Source: an uncultured Oscillospiraceae bacterium (GTDB lineage Bacteria; Bacillota; Clostridia; Oscillospirales; Ruminococcaceae). Taken from it: DNA of 64,000 nt. Position numbers and translations under genes: made by a program. Numbering within the stretch: the first letter of the stretch is position 1; every line of letters begins with the position of its first letter. The notes beneath the pieces were generated by a model, which was not told the DNA's origin, did not search any database, and saw nothing but the letters and a program-made list of their open reading frames with translations. Below are positions 7,780 through 17,064 of this stretch, piece by piece. The stretch covers positions 21,291 to 85,290 of the forward strand of contig CAJUSD010000012.1 in NCBI GenBank assembly GCA_910589145.1. The letters run 5' to 3'.

Positions 7780-8712
7780 TTATTTCTTGGAGTCAGGCTG
7801 TTTTTTCCCAGCACAGTATTCCTGCCACATAACCCACATACAGGGAACAAGGCAAATTGAAGAGTAAGTGCCGGAAATCAAACCAACAATTAACGGAAAA
7901 ACAAAGGTGACAATAGACGTAACATTAAATATCAGGGTGACAACCGCAATCACTACCAAAGCCATAACAGTAGTAATTGTAGTAACGAAAGCACGTTTCA
8001 AAGATTGGTTCATGCTTTTATTCACCAGTTCAGCAATGGGGAGCTTTACCCCGTAAATCCTGCGGTTTTCACGAATTCGGTCATAAATAACAATAGTGTC
8101 ATTAATAGAGTAACCGAGGATTGTCAAAACGACAGCCATAAAGTTCGCGTCCACTGACAATCGGAAGAACACAAAAACGGCAATAACAGCAATAATATCA
8201 TGGACTAATGCAATAACTGCCATAACGCCTGCAGACCATCCGCTGATACGCTTAAAGCGAAACCCGATATAAACAACCATAACAACAGCAGCGAATACAA
8301 CAGCAACCAAGCTTTTCAGGAAAAATTCCTTACCAACAGAGGCGCTGACATTGCTGATTGATTCTGTATGCAGATCATTGGCGCTAAAGGTTTCTGAGAG
8401 CTTATCGGAAAGTTCCAGTTGTTTGTCAGCAGTAAGACCACTATTGGAAGCAAGAGAAACAACCAGATTAGAATTCCCAGTGGTTAAATCGCTGGTTTCC
8501 TGAATAGAGGCCTGCCCGCCTACAATCTGCTGCACCATAGAAAGGAATTCATCTTTATTAATATCGCCGGAGTACGAATAGGTGAGCATTGTACCGCCTT
8601 TATACTGAATATCCAGGTTCAGGCCAAGAAAGAGCGAACCAATCAGAGTAACAGCTACAAGGGCAATGGAGATGGTGAAAAAGATCTTTCTTTTTCCAAC
8701 AAAATCAATCAT
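7780..8712 (-). CDS. secF: Protein-export membrane protein SecF
   Basis: A 310-residue RND-superfamily membrane protein that pairs with SecD to pull preproteins through SecYEG using the proton/sodium gradient. It has an N-terminal membrane helix (ISIALVAVTLIGSLFLGLNL), the IQYKGGTMLTYSY start of the P1-like periplasmic region, and a five-helix C-terminal block with LGYSINDTIVIYDRIRENRR, the SecF signature carrying the Asp and Arg of helix 4. The start ATG overlaps the secD stop by four bases (ATGA), so translation is coupled. Confidence 0.96.
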   Translation of the reverse strand: MIDFVGKRKIFFTISIALVAVTLIGSLFLGLNLDIQYKGGTMLTYSYSGDINKDEFLSMVQQIVGGQASIQETSDLTTGNSNLVVSLASNSGLTADKQLELSDKLSETFSANDLHTESISNVSASVGKEFFLKSLVAVVFAAVVMVVYIGFRFKRISGWSAGVMAVIALVHDIIAVIAVFVFFRLSVDANFMAVVLTILGYSINDTIVIYDRIRENRRIYGVKLPIAELVNKSMNQSLKRAFVTTITTVMALVVIAVVTLIFNVTSIVTFVFPLIVGLISGTYSSICLVPCMWVMWQEYCAGKKQPDSKK

Positions 8713-10103
8713 TTCTTTTCACCTCCGTAAAGCCAGGCCTTGCGGAGCGGCTTAAATTTAGAAAGGGATTTGAGCATTAAGCGGGAAGCTGTAACGCCCA
8801 TTAAGAAATTTAAAATAATACCCACTAAAAGGGTATATCCAAAGGAATAAATCGCCCCTGTTGTAGAAGATCCAAAGATACCAAAAACTGGTTTCAACAT
8901 CATGGCGAAAATACTTGCTGGTGGGCCAAAAGCACCCATTAAAATAACAGCTACAAATACAACGGTAATATTTCCGTCAAAAATAGCAGTAAAGGCCCGT
9001 TTATAACCTGCGTCGATAGCTGCGTCAATTCCACGTCCCAGACGCAATTCCTCGCGGATGCGTTCATAGGTAATCACGTTAGCGTCAACGCCAACACCAA
9101 TAGAAAGGATAATACCTGCTATACCGGGCAGGGTCAGGGTAAAGCTGGAAATAGCAGGAAGATACCCGGTAATAGCTGCGATAGTTCCAGCAGCCTGTCC
9201 CATAAGGGCAATGCAAGCAACCATGCCGGGAAGACGATAAAGCGCTATCATCAGCACACAAATAGCGGCAAAGGCAATAAAACCAGCCATAACCATAGCA
9301 TCCCTTGCTCCGACACCCAAAGTTGGGGAAATCGTACTAAAGTTAGTGGTTTGAAGCGTAAAGGGCAATGCACCAGCGTTAATTTTATCTGCCAATTCCT
9401 TTGCGGCAGCGGCGTCAAAATTACCGGAAATAGACGCTTCACCGTTCGTAATTGCATTTTGTACACTTGGATAGCTAATCATTACATCATCCATCCAAAT
9501 AGAGATAATCCCTCTGGTTGGAGCCAGCCGGGTGGTTGCCTCCGCAAACTTTTCTGCCCCTTCGGCAGTCAGCTTAAGGGAAACAACTATTTCATTATTG
9601 TTGGTCATAGCAGGAGCTGCCTCTTCAACATCCTTACCTTCCAAAATAATTGTTTCCGCTGTGATTCCAGAGGGAAGGCCGGAAGCATCCGTTTCATATC
9701 CTTCACGGAAAGTTAGGCGCGCTGTTGCCCCTAATTCCGCAATTGCATCTTCTGGATTGAATTCGGTTTCGTCTTCCTTCCAGGGAAAACGAACAATTAT
9801 GCGATCTTTGTCGTAATCGGTGTAGATTTCGTAGTCTGTAATATTTTGCGAAACCATTCGCACCTTGATGATCTGTTCTGCTGCCGCCATATCTTCATCA
9901 GAAGCATCATAATCATCCGGCGGGCTGAATGTGACATCTACCCCGCCGCGAACATCAATCCCCCAGCGTATATCTCCAGCCCCTTTTATCCAGGTGGTGG
10001 GGATATCGCCAAAGGTGGTGCTGATTCCTAAAAATGACGTGTATGTCAATAAAAGAATCAACACAAGTACCACGAAAAACACCGGTTTTCCTACTTTTTT
10101 CAT
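8709..10103 (-). CDS. secD: Protein-export membrane protein SecD
   Basis: A 464-residue partner of SecF. It has a first membrane helix (VFFVVLVLILLLTYTSFLG), a large extracytoplasmic P1 domain beginning GIDVRGGVDVTFSP (the DLxGG motif of SecD appears as DVRGG), and a C-terminal five-helix RND block with SIGVGVDANVITYERIREEL, the SecD signature. It is somewhat short for SecD because the periplasmic domain is compact. Start ATG 10103 follows GGAGGTTTACCT. secD and secF form an operon of two in Clostridia, whereas Bacillus has a fused SecDF. Confidence 0.96.
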   Translation of the reverse strand: MKKVGKPVFFVVLVLILLLTYTSFLGISTTFGDIPTTWIKGAGDIRWGIDVRGGVDVTFSPPDDYDASDEDMAAAEQIIKVRMVSQNITDYEIYTDYDKDRIIVRFPWKEDETEFNPEDAIAELGATARLTFREGYETDASGLPSGITAETIILEGKDVEEAAPAMTNNNEIVVSLKLTAEGAEKFAEATTRLAPTRGIISIWMDDVMISYPSVQNAITNGEASISGNFDAAAAKELADKINAGALPFTLQTTNFSTISPTLGVGARDAMVMAGFIAFAAICVLMIALYRLPGMVACIALMGQAAGTIAAITGYLPAISSFTLTLPGIAGIILSIGVGVDANVITYERIREELRLGRGIDAAIDAGYKRAFTAIFDGNITVVFVAVILMGAFGPPASIFAMMLKPVFGIFGSSTTGAIYSFGYTLLVGIILNFLMGVTASRLMLKSLSKFKPLRKAWLYGGEKK

Positions 10104-10194
10104 AGGTAAACCTCCAGATTTTAGTTCTTAACCGGACTTTTTTGGAAAAGTCCGGTATTTATCCATTATACAGCATATATAGTAAGAAATACAA

Positions 10195-10330
10195 GCCTGT
10201 TTTTAAGAAAACCAAAAAAGCCAATCTGTGGGCATAAGCCAAAGTTGAGTACAGCCTAAAACGGATGAAAAATGGCTCCGGGTCCAGGGGCTGTACAGCT
10301 TTACTGCACAACCCCCCTGCACAAACTAAA
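10195..10330 (+). repeat. Modular interspersed repeat, degraded copy
   Basis: Keeps GCCAATCTGTGGGCATAAGC, GAGTACAGCCTAAAACGGAT, GGCTCCGGGTCCAGGGG and a degenerate inner palindrome (TGTACAG...CTGCACA). The distal GC hairpin is lost. Confidence 0.7.
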
Positions 10331-10543
10331 AACTAGAGAAAGCATTCCTAAAAAAGTAAAAATATAAATCCCGTTTGTACAAGCAAAATTACTTTGTGGA
10401 AGAAATCAGTCCAAACTTTGTAAACCATTAAAAGGAAGATAACGAGGTTTTTCTGACCTAGCAAATTCTAATTTGCGAACTGTTGCTGCATAGCGAAAAC
10501 GAACACAAAAACTAAATTTCAGTTACATCAGCTTCAGGTAAAA
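10331..10543. other. Non-coding gap upstream of secD and after purB
   Basis: No gene is seen. The one notable item is the perfect palindrome GCAAATTCTAATTTGC at 10461-10476 (7-bp arms, 2-nt centre), similar in size to the small palindromes carried by the repeat family. Confidence 0.6.
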
Positions 10544-11974
10544 TCAAACGCTTAATTCCGCCTTTTCCCCTAAAACATCCTTATTTTCGTCTAAAATAGG
10601 CTGTACTACATTCTGGACAAATTCCTCAACCTGTTCTACCGAACGCCCAGTAAAGTGAATGGGTTTCAAAACAGCTTCGATTTCTGAGCGTTCCAATTGG
10701 AAAGCCGGATCAGCACAAATACGGTCAATCAGGTCATTGGGCAATCCTTCCTCTTTCACAACCTTAGCAGCGGCAATAGAATGTTCCCTTAGCTTCTCAT
10801 GAAGCTGCTGGCGGTCACCGCCCTTTTTAACAGCGCTCATCATAATATTTTCGGTAGCCATAAAAGGCAGCTCCGCCATTACCCGTTGATGAACCACTTT
10901 TGGATAAACGACTAACCCATCACAGACATTAAGCATAATTTTTAAAATGGCGTCCACAGCCAGAAAAGCCTCTGCAACAGAAATACGCTTGTTTGCGGAG
11001 TCGTCCAAGGTTCTTTCAAACCATTGTGTGCCGGAAGTAAAAGCAGGGTTCAGGGCATCAATCATAACATAACGTGCAAGTGAAGAAATGCGTTCACTCC
11101 TCATAGGATTTCGTTTATAGGGCATCGCCGAGGAGCCGATTTGATGCGCTTCAAAAGGTTCTTCCATTTCCTTAAAGTTTGCAAGGAGCCTTAAATCATA
11201 GGAAAACTTGCTGGCAGTTTGAGCAATACCAGATAAAACGGATAAAACCTGGTAATCAACTTTGCGGGAGTAGGTCTGTCCAGAAACAGGAACGCTTGCA
11301 CCAAAACCCATTTCCTGGCATATCATTTCGTCAAGCTGTTTAATTTTCTGGGAATCCCCCTCAAAAAGCTCCATAAAGCTTGCCTGGGTGCCAGTAGTCC
11401 CCTTAACGCCACGAAGCTTCAGGGTAGAAATACGGTGGCAAACTTCCTCATAATCCATAACAAGCTCATTTATCCAAAGGGCGGCGCGTTTCCCAACAGT
11501 AGTAAGTTGCGCAGGTTGGAGGTGAGTATACGCAAGAGCAGGCATATTGCGGTATTTCATAGCAAAATCCGAAAGCAGGGAGATAACATTTACCAGTTTG
11601 CGCTTTACAAGGTTGAGCGCATCCCGCATAATAATAATATCGGTGTTGTCGCCCACATAGCAAGAAGTTGCACCTAAATGAATGATCCCTTTGGCCTTGG
11701 GGCATTGAACGCCGTAAGCATAGACATGGGACATAACATCATGGCGGACTTCCTTTTCACGCTGGCGGGCAATATCATAATTAATGTTGTCAACATTGGC
11801 TGACAGCTCGTCCACCTGCTCCTGAGTAATGGGAAGTCCCAACTTCATTTCAGAGCGTGCCAAGGCAACCCATAAGCGCCGCCAGGTAGAAAATTTCTTG
11901 TCTGCGGAAAAAAGGTATTGCATTTCATCGCTGGCATAGCGGGTGGAAAAAGGGCTTTCAAAGCGGTTATTCAC
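10544..11974 (-). CDS. purB: Adenylosuccinate lyase
   Basis: A 476-residue fumarase/aspartase-superfamily enzyme. It splits SAICAR to AICAR and adenylosuccinate to AMP, releasing fumarate, in purine synthesis. The signature loop GSSAMPYKRNPMRSERI is clear at about residue 287, with the catalytic His of THLQPAQLTT and GATSCYVGDNTDI in the earlier conserved regions. The start is GTG at 11974, eight bases after GGAGG. No purine riboswitch is visible in the 120 bp upstream. The gene stands alone between two hairpins rather than in a pur operon. Confidence 0.96.
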   Translation of the reverse strand: MNNRFESPFSTRYASDEMQYLFSADKKFSTWRRLWVALARSEMKLGLPITQEQVDELSANVDNINYDIARQREKEVRHDVMSHVYAYGVQCPKAKGIIHLGATSCYVGDNTDIIIMRDALNLVKRKLVNVISLLSDFAMKYRNMPALAYTHLQPAQLTTVGKRAALWINELVMDYEEVCHRISTLKLRGVKGTTGTQASFMELFEGDSQKIKQLDEMICQEMGFGASVPVSGQTYSRKVDYQVLSVLSGIAQTASKFSYDLRLLANFKEMEEPFEAHQIGSSAMPYKRNPMRSERISSLARYVMIDALNPAFTSGTQWFERTLDDSANKRISVAEAFLAVDAILKIMLNVCDGLVVYPKVVHQRVMAELPFMATENIMMSAVKKGGDRQQLHEKLREHSIAAAKVVKEEGLPNDLIDRICADPAFQLERSEIEAVLKPIHFTGRSVEQVEEFVQNVVQPILDENKDVLGEKAELSV

Positions 11975-12013
11975 AGTAAAACCTCCGTTAATATAAATTG
12001 ATCGGCAGTGGAA

Positions 12014-12064
12014 AATAAATCAATACCGGCCCCCTGTCAAAAAAGAAGGGCCGGTATTTATTTT
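12014..12064 (-). terminator. Aminotransferase terminator
   Basis: The arms ATACCGGCCC and GGGCCGGTAT extend through flanking AATAAAT/ATTTATT pairs, followed on the minus strand by TTTATTTTCC. It lies just after the aminotransferase stop. Confidence 0.8.
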
Positions 12065-12095
12065 CGCACAGGAATGCAAAAGATGCAAGAAGAAT

Positions 12096-13382
12096 TTACC
12101 TTGTCTGCAAAATTTTCTCTACGCTGGCCAGCCTGACACACAGACAGAACAATTCTGCCGCCAGTTTTAATTCCTCAATGCAAGGATAAGTAGGCGCGAT
12201 ACGAATGGTAGAATCCTTTGGGTCTGCCCCATAGGGATGGGTTGCGCCGGCGGCGGTCATGACAACGCCCGCCTCTTTGCAAAGGGATACAACCCGTTTG
12301 GCGCAGCCTTCTAATGTATTAAGGGCTATAAAGTACCCGCCGTTGGGCTTTTTCCAGGAAGCAATCCCTGCTTCGCCAAGGTTCCTGTCCAAAGTATCCA
12401 AAACCGCTTCAAATTTAGGGCGCAGAAGGGCGGCATGTTTTTTCATGTGGTCATAAATATTGTTTACATCCTTTAAGAAACGTACATGGCGAACCTGATT
12501 TATTTTATCAGGCCCTATGGTTTGAACAGCAAGGTCTTTCCGCACAAAATCCAGATTTTCCTTTGTAGCAATCATCATTGCCACGCCGGAACCCGGGAAA
12601 GTAATCTTGGCGGTAGATGCAAACATAAACATCATATTGGCTTTGCCATTTTTTTTCAGTTCTGAAAACAGGTCGAGGAGCTGGTCGTGTTCATCATATA
12701 AATCATGGATACAGTAAGCGTTATCCCAAAAGATGCGAAAATCCGGCGCAGCCGGGCTGAGGTTGGCAAAACGGCGAACCGTTTCATTGGAATAAGTAAT
12801 CCCCTGGGGATTAGAATATTTAGGAACACACCAGATTCCTTTTATTGTATCGTCCTTTGAAACCAAACTCTCCACCATATCCATGTCTGGGCCGGTATCT
12901 GTCATATCAACAGGGATCATTTCAATGCCCAGGTTCTGGCAGATGGCAAAGTGGCGGTCATAGCCGGGAACAGGACACAGAAACTTAATTTTATCGTATT
13001 TCCCCCACGGCTTAGATCCTCCCAAAACACCGTGAAGCATTGCCCTGACAATTGTATCATACATTAATGTTAGGCTGGATGGACCAACCAGGATAATTTC
13101 ATCAGCAGATACACCCATCAATTCCCCAAAAAGCCGCTTTGCATCTATTGCACCATCAACAACCCCATAATTACGGAGGTCAAATCCATCCTCTGTTTTC
13201 ATATAAGATGAGGAATTTAAAACGTCAAACATCGGCATTGACAACTCAAGCTGATCTGCCGCAGGTTTGCCCCTGGACATATCCAGCTTAAGACCCTTCT
13301 TTTGAAAATCGGCAAACTGGGTACGGAGTTCTTTCAACATAATTTCTAACTGCGGCGTGGACAGCTCTTGATAGGCTGACAT
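12096..13382 (-). CDS. PLP-dependent aspartate-type aminotransferase (AspT/PF12897-like)
   Basis: A 428-residue fold-type I aminotransferase. It belongs to the group annotated as alanine-glyoxylate or aspartate aminotransferases with MocR-like sequence but no HTH, of which Corynebacterium AspT is the characterised example. Visible: SRGKPAADQLELSMPM near the N-terminus, VGPSSLTLMYD (PLP phosphate loop), CVPKYSNPQG, the FWDNAYCIHDL Asp/Tyr pair contacting the PLP ring, and the Schiff-base Lys in STAKITFPGSG. Aspartate plus 2-oxoglutarate is the likely substrate pair, inferred from the family. ATG 13382 follows GGAGGAATTTGTC. Confidence 0.85.
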   Translation of the reverse strand: MSAYQELSTPQLEIMLKELRTQFADFQKKGLKLDMSRGKPAADQLELSMPMFDVLNSSSYMKTEDGFDLRNYGVVDGAIDAKRLFGELMGVSADEIILVGPSSLTLMYDTIVRAMLHGVLGGSKPWGKYDKIKFLCPVPGYDRHFAICQNLGIEMIPVDMTDTGPDMDMVESLVSKDDTIKGIWCVPKYSNPQGITYSNETVRRFANLSPAAPDFRIFWDNAYCIHDLYDEHDQLLDLFSELKKNGKANMMFMFASTAKITFPGSGVAMMIATKENLDFVRKDLAVQTIGPDKINQVRHVRFLKDVNNIYDHMKKHAALLRPKFEAVLDTLDRNLGEAGIASWKKPNGGYFIALNTLEGCAKRVVSLCKEAGVVMTAAGATHPYGADPKDSTIRIAPTYPCIEELKLAAELFCLCVRLASVEKILQTR

Positions 13383-13463
13383 GACAAATTCCTCCTATAT
13401 ATTTTCTGGGCAGCTTTCAGTCAACCGCCGCCCTGTAAAAGTGGAAAGTTCAACCATTTATAC

Positions 13464-13510
13464 GCCGCTGATGCAAGACAAGCTCTTTCAAGATTCATCA
13501 GCGCTTTTTT
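13464..13510 (+). terminator. Plus-strand terminator-like hairpin without an obvious gene
   Basis: The arms CGCTGATG and CATCAGCG enclose a roughly 24-nt loop and are followed by CTTTTTT on the plus strand. No plus-strand gene lies upstream for more than 6 kb. The hairpin sits in the leader of the minus-strand aminotransferase. It could end an antisense or small RNA, or be fortuitous. Bases 13511-13682 show nothing recognisable. Confidence 0.45.
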
Positions 13511-13682
13511 AGTATAGCGCAGAAACGTTTTCTTTACAAGCCATAATTAAAAGTTTGGAAGGTACTACCAATAACAATGCGGATTTTATAGGTATTTCCA
13601 GCACAGTTTTCCAAAAAGGCATTTGAAGGCATGCAGGATTTATCTTTTTAAGCGTCAAAAACAGATTAATTTGCCTTTTTTA

Positions 13683-13790
13683 ATATGAGTTTGATAAATA
13701 TGTGGGAACATCCTAAGACAAGTACAGGCTAAAAAGGTTGGGGGCAAGGTTTTTCCTAAAAGTTCCTCCGGTCAGGCAGCCAGAGTTGGA
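13683..13790 (+). repeat. Modular interspersed repeat, short copy
   Basis: Shows GAGTTTGATAAATATGTGGG, CCTAAGACAAGTACAGGCTA, AAAAAGGTT and TTTTTCCTAAAAGTTCCTCC, then diverges before the GC hairpin. Confidence 0.7.
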
Positions 13791-13844
13791 CAAACAATGG
13801 CCAATCCGGCAAAAACAATTATAAGCACACAGACCCGCCTGGCA

Positions 13845-13880
13845 TAAAAAAAGGGCCTGTCCCTTTGGACAAACCCTTTT
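13845..13880 (-). terminator. Ferredoxin gene terminator
   Basis: On the minus strand AAAAGGGTTTGTCC pairs with GGGACAGGCCCTTTT across an AAA loop and runs into a T-tract, 23 bases after the ferredoxin stop. Confidence 0.85.
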
Positions 13881-13902
13881 CTGCGAACTCCTATGTAGAA
13901 AA

Positions 13903-14073
13903 TTAACCCTGCTTAGGAGCATCAACCGGGCAAACGCCTGCACAAGCGCCACATTCGATGCAGGTATCAGCATCGATGACATACTTACCATCACCAGCGG
14001 AGATAGCGGAAACAGGACATTCGCTCTCGCAAGTACCGCAAGAGATACATTCGTCAGAAATTACATATGCCAT
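13903..14073 (-). CDS. 2[4Fe-4S] ferredoxin, 56 residues
   Basis: A clostridial-type bacterial ferredoxin: a low-potential one-electron carrier in the cytoplasm, used with hydrogenase, pyruvate:ferredoxin oxidoreductase and related enzymes. Both cluster motifs are complete: CISCGTCESECP near residues 9-20 and CIECGACAGVCP near 38-49. The length is standard. A textbook ribosome binding site (AAGGAGGTG) precedes ATG 14073. It is monocistronic with its own terminator, as expected of a highly expressed gene, and uses the GCT/GGT codons typical of such genes. Confidence 0.97.
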   Translation of the reverse strand: MAYVISDECISCGTCESECPVSAISAGDGKYVIDADTCIECGACAGVCPVDAPKQG

Positions 14074-14201
14074 GAAAGAACACCTCCTTTATAAGTTATC
14101 ATCATTGTACCACATTCCCCAAAAAAATCAACCGGAAATTTCTTATCTTTGTTTTTGGGCTATACTCGTCTTAAGTTTTGCTCATCCATTTGCTTTTTTA
14201 A

Positions 14202-15176
14202 TTATTTAGGTAATCTCCAGTCTGGCTCTGGGCAGGAAACATGGAAATTCTCTGTCAAAAACGTACAAATCTCCTCATAACACAGCTGAACGGCTGGAAA
14301 CTTTTCAGATAAACAGAAAAAGTTGTGTAAGGCATCGGGTACACGGCACAATTTAACAGTAGCCCCTGCGGCTCCAAGTTTATCAGCATAGTCCTCCCCC
14401 TCGTCGCGCAAAGGGCAAAACTCCGCTGTAATAATTAGGGTAGGAGGCTGATTGGAAAAATCCTCTGCCAAAAGCGGGGAAAAGTAGGGGCTAAACTCCG
14501 TTTTATCCCCTTGGTACATCTCAATAAATTCCTGCATCCGTTTTGCAGTTAAAAGGTAATCGCTCCCATTATCCCTTACAGAAGGATAGGGATTTTTGGA
14601 ACTATAGTCATAGAAAAGAGCCGGATAAATCAAAACCTGTCCCGCAGGGAAGGTTTCTCCCTGATCCCTTGCTAACAAGGATACTGCCGCCGCTAAATTT
14701 CCCCCTGCGCTGTCACCTATTAATATAACGGGTCTTTTCCCGCTGCCTGAAAAAATGCGGCCTTCCAACAGGGATTTTGTCACAAGATAACAATCCTCCA
14801 GCCCTGCCGGATAGGGGTTTTCTGGAGCAAGGCGGTATTCAACGGAAATAACTGTGCAGCCAGTAAAACAAGCCAGCCGCCTGCATACGGAATCATAGCT
14901 GTCTATACACCCCATAACCCATCCACCGCCATGAATAAATAATAGGATAGGAGAAACAGTAGGGATATTTTCAGATGGATGATAGATACGCAAAGGGACT
15001 ATATGGGAAGAAAAACAGAAACATGTATCAACGGTATGGATACTATGCCCAACTGTAGGAGCTAATTTCCCACCAATTCGTTTGACTTCCCGCTCAAGCC
15101 GGTAAGTACGCCGTATATCCAGTTCTGGATAGGACAGCGCACGCAAGGCCGTCTGCATAGCTTTACTGATTGCCAT
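14202..15176 (-). CDS. Alpha/beta hydrolase of the hormone-sensitive lipase family
   Basis: A 324-residue esterase. The oxyanion-hole motif FIHGGGWVMG and the nucleophile elbow GDSAGGNLAAA identify the HSL (bacterial family IV) group. The acid residue probably lies in the CPLRDEGEDYADKL region and the His in DALHNFFCL. It probably hydrolyses short acyl esters. The second ATG (15176) is preferred to the one at 15188 because GGAGG lies between them at ideal spacing, with no ribosome binding site before the first. There is no signal peptide, so it is cytoplasmic. It is the last gene on the minus strand before the HAD-DUF1385-prmC group. Confidence 0.88.
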   Translation of the reverse strand: MAISKAMQTALRALSYPELDIRRTYRLEREVKRIGGKLAPTVGHSIHTVDTCFCFSSHIVPLRIYHPSENIPTVSPILLFIHGGGWVMGCIDSYDSVCRRLACFTGCTVISVEYRLAPENPYPAGLEDCYLVTKSLLEGRIFSGSGKRPVILIGDSAGGNLAAAVSLLARDQGETFPAGQVLIYPALFYDYSSKNPYPSVRDNGSDYLLTAKRMQEFIEMYQGDKTEFSPYFSPLLAEDFSNQPPTLIITAEFCPLRDEGEDYADKLGAAGATVKLCRVPDALHNFFCLSEKFPAVQLCYEEICTFLTENFHVSCPEPDWRLPK

Positions 15177-15237
15177 TACTTCCTCCATAGTAAAAGTATA
15201 TCCTAAAATTCTATCATAAGATTCAGGCGAAAAAAGC

Positions 15238-16083
15238 TTACCATACTTCCTGTGGTTCCAAGGCTTCCAGGTTATCTAACAGCCATGAAATCCCATCCTC
15301 AGCCCGTCGGAAAAGCCTTGCAGCAATCTTTTTCACCTCGTCTGGGCTGTGCAGCATAGCTGCCGGACAGCCTGATTCCTTTAATATACTGATATCGTTA
15401 TAATTATCCCCCAGTGCCATAACCTCCGCTGGGGAAATTCCTAAAATTTTGCACACTTCCCGTAAACCAGAAGCTTTATCAGCTTGGGTAATATCAATCC
15501 ACTCTTTCCCGCTTAATGCTACATGATACCGTTCTCCCCAGGCGGATTCCAGTGCGGAAAGGTGCTCCTTCCCACCATCCCGGCAGTAAGCGGTTACTTT
15601 GACAATTTCTTCCGGGATCTCCTCCCAGGAGGAGACGACTACAGTGTCGTTGCCCACATAATCGCGGACTAAAGGAAGGTAATCTTCACCCTTTGGCACA
15701 ATATAGCAGAAGCGGGTACCGGATGCCAAGGCTTCACATTGGGGAATCCCGTAAATCCATTTCGCCATTTGAATCGCTTCTGCCCGCTCTAAAGGAGTTT
15801 TGGAAACTTCCATATCCCCCTGAAATACTGCTGCTCCATTTTCACAGATGTAATACATCCAATCTTCAATCCCTGCTGAGGCAAACAGACGCCTTTGACA
15901 AGCGTACTGCCTGCCGCTGGCAGTACAAAACCATATCCCATGCTCCCATAACCGGCAGATCATTGCGACTGCATCGGGAGTTAAGGAACGCTCATCCCCT
16001 TGTAAAAGCGTTCCGTCTATATCGCAGGCCACCAATTTGATATTTGAGAGGGTCAATCCATTTTTTCCTTCTTCCACTACCAT
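15238..16083 (-). CDS. Cof-type HAD hydrolase
   Basis: A 281-residue haloacid-dehalogenase phosphatase of the Cof/type IIB group. Motif I is DIDGTLLQGD, with Thr/Ser motif II in CTASGR, Lys in the KASGLREV region and motif IV GDNYNDISIL. The large C2 cap between them is typical of sugar-phosphate or nucleotide phosphatases. The ATG overlaps the end of the upstream DUF1385 gene by seven bases and has AGGAAGGAG before it, so the two are translated together. The substrate cannot be told. Confidence 0.9.
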   Translation of the reverse strand: MVVEEGKNGLTLSNIKLVACDIDGTLLQGDERSLTPDAVAMICRLWEHGIWFCTASGRQYACQRRLFASAGIEDWMYYICENGAAVFQGDMEVSKTPLERAEAIQMAKWIYGIPQCEALASGTRFCYIVPKGEDYLPLVRDYVGNDTVVVSSWEEIPEEIVKVTAYCRDGGKEHLSALESAWGERYHVALSGKEWIDITQADKASGLREVCKILGISPAEVMALGDNYNDISILKESGCPAAMLHSPDEVKKIAARLFRRAEDGISWLLDNLEALEPQEVW

Positions 16084-17018
16084 TTATCTGCTCCTTCCTG
16101 CGTCGGTATCACTGGTTTAATAGATGCAATCGCTACTTCAATCATGCTGTTGTCAGGTTCATTTGTGGTCAGCTTTTGCAGGCATAAGCCTGGTGCGGAT
16201 ATCATCCGTGTTATCCAATTATCATACCGCCCTGCCAGCTTGATAATTTCATAGGCAATTCCTACCACAAACGGAAGCAGCAGAATTTTTAATGCCACCC
16301 TGATTAACCCATTCTGCCATGTTACAACAGAAAATACCAGTATAGATATAATCAATACAATTAATAAAAAGCTGGTTCCGCATCTTGGATGGAACCGGGT
16401 ATATTTGCGGACGTTTTCAATCGTTAGTTCTTCTTTGGCTTCATAGCAGGCAATGGTTTTATGCTCCGCGCCATGATAGGAAAACATCCGCTTCATCTCC
16501 GGCATCTTCCGAACCATCGCTAAATATATAATAAAAATTATGATTTTCAGCCCGCCTTCCAAAAACGACAGCCCTATATTGGGGATAACCCCTCCTGCCA
16601 AATAATTAACCCCCTTACTAAGCGCTGTTGGCAAGGCCATAAAAAGCATAACTGCAATTCCTACTCCTAAAACCATCGCTACGCCAGCAATAACACCCAT
16701 TAACTTATCCCCAAATAGGCCTTTCAATTTTTTCTCCCATTTGGAGGGTTCTTCGTCCTCCATATCGATCCCTGACAATTCTGCGGATTTCATTAGACAT
16801 TTGTAGCCCAGCTTCATCATATCAATAAAGTTGAACATTCCACGGATAAAGGGTGTATTTTTGTACCATGCTGTAGGGGATGAACCTGCCCATAGTTCCA
16901 ATGCAATCTCCCCATTGGGCTGGCGGACCGCCATAGCTGTTTTTTCTGGTCCGCGCATCATAACCCCTTCTATGACAGCCTGCCCTCCTATTGACGTTTT
17001 CATTTGCTCCTTTGACAT
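16077..17018 (-). CDS. DUF1385 (YqhQ-like) membrane protein
   Basis: A 313-residue integral membrane protein of unknown function. The N-terminus GGQAVIEGVMMRGPEK is the hallmark of DUF1385, followed by about four hydrophobic segments and the conserved FSYHGAEHKTIACYE and HPRCGTSFLL motifs. In many Firmicutes this gene sits between rpmE and prmC/prfA. Here it precedes prmC's neighbour in the same direction, 46 bp after prmC. ATG 17018 (GGGAAG upstream) is used. An internal ATG at 17003 with AAGGAG is a possible alternative. Confidence 0.93.
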   Translation of the reverse strand: MSKEQMKTSIGGQAVIEGVMMRGPEKTAMAVRQPNGEIALELWAGSSPTAWYKNTPFIRGMFNFIDMMKLGYKCLMKSAELSGIDMEDEEPSKWEKKLKGLFGDKLMGVIAGVAMVLGVGIAVMLFMALPTALSKGVNYLAGGVIPNIGLSFLEGGLKIIIFIIYLAMVRKMPEMKRMFSYHGAEHKTIACYEAKEELTIENVRKYTRFHPRCGTSFLLIVLIISILVFSVVTWQNGLIRVALKILLLPFVVGIAYEIIKLAGRYDNWITRMISAPGLCLQKLTTNEPDNSMIEVAIASIKPVIPTQEGADKW

Positions 17019-17064
17019 AATATCTTCCCTGCCTTTTCATATGGAATTGCTTTTCACATCCAGA

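Noticed and set aside
11975..12013. Purine riboswitch upstream of purB
   Set aside because: The upstream gap is too short and is occupied by a simple terminator; no aptamer-like pairing was seen.
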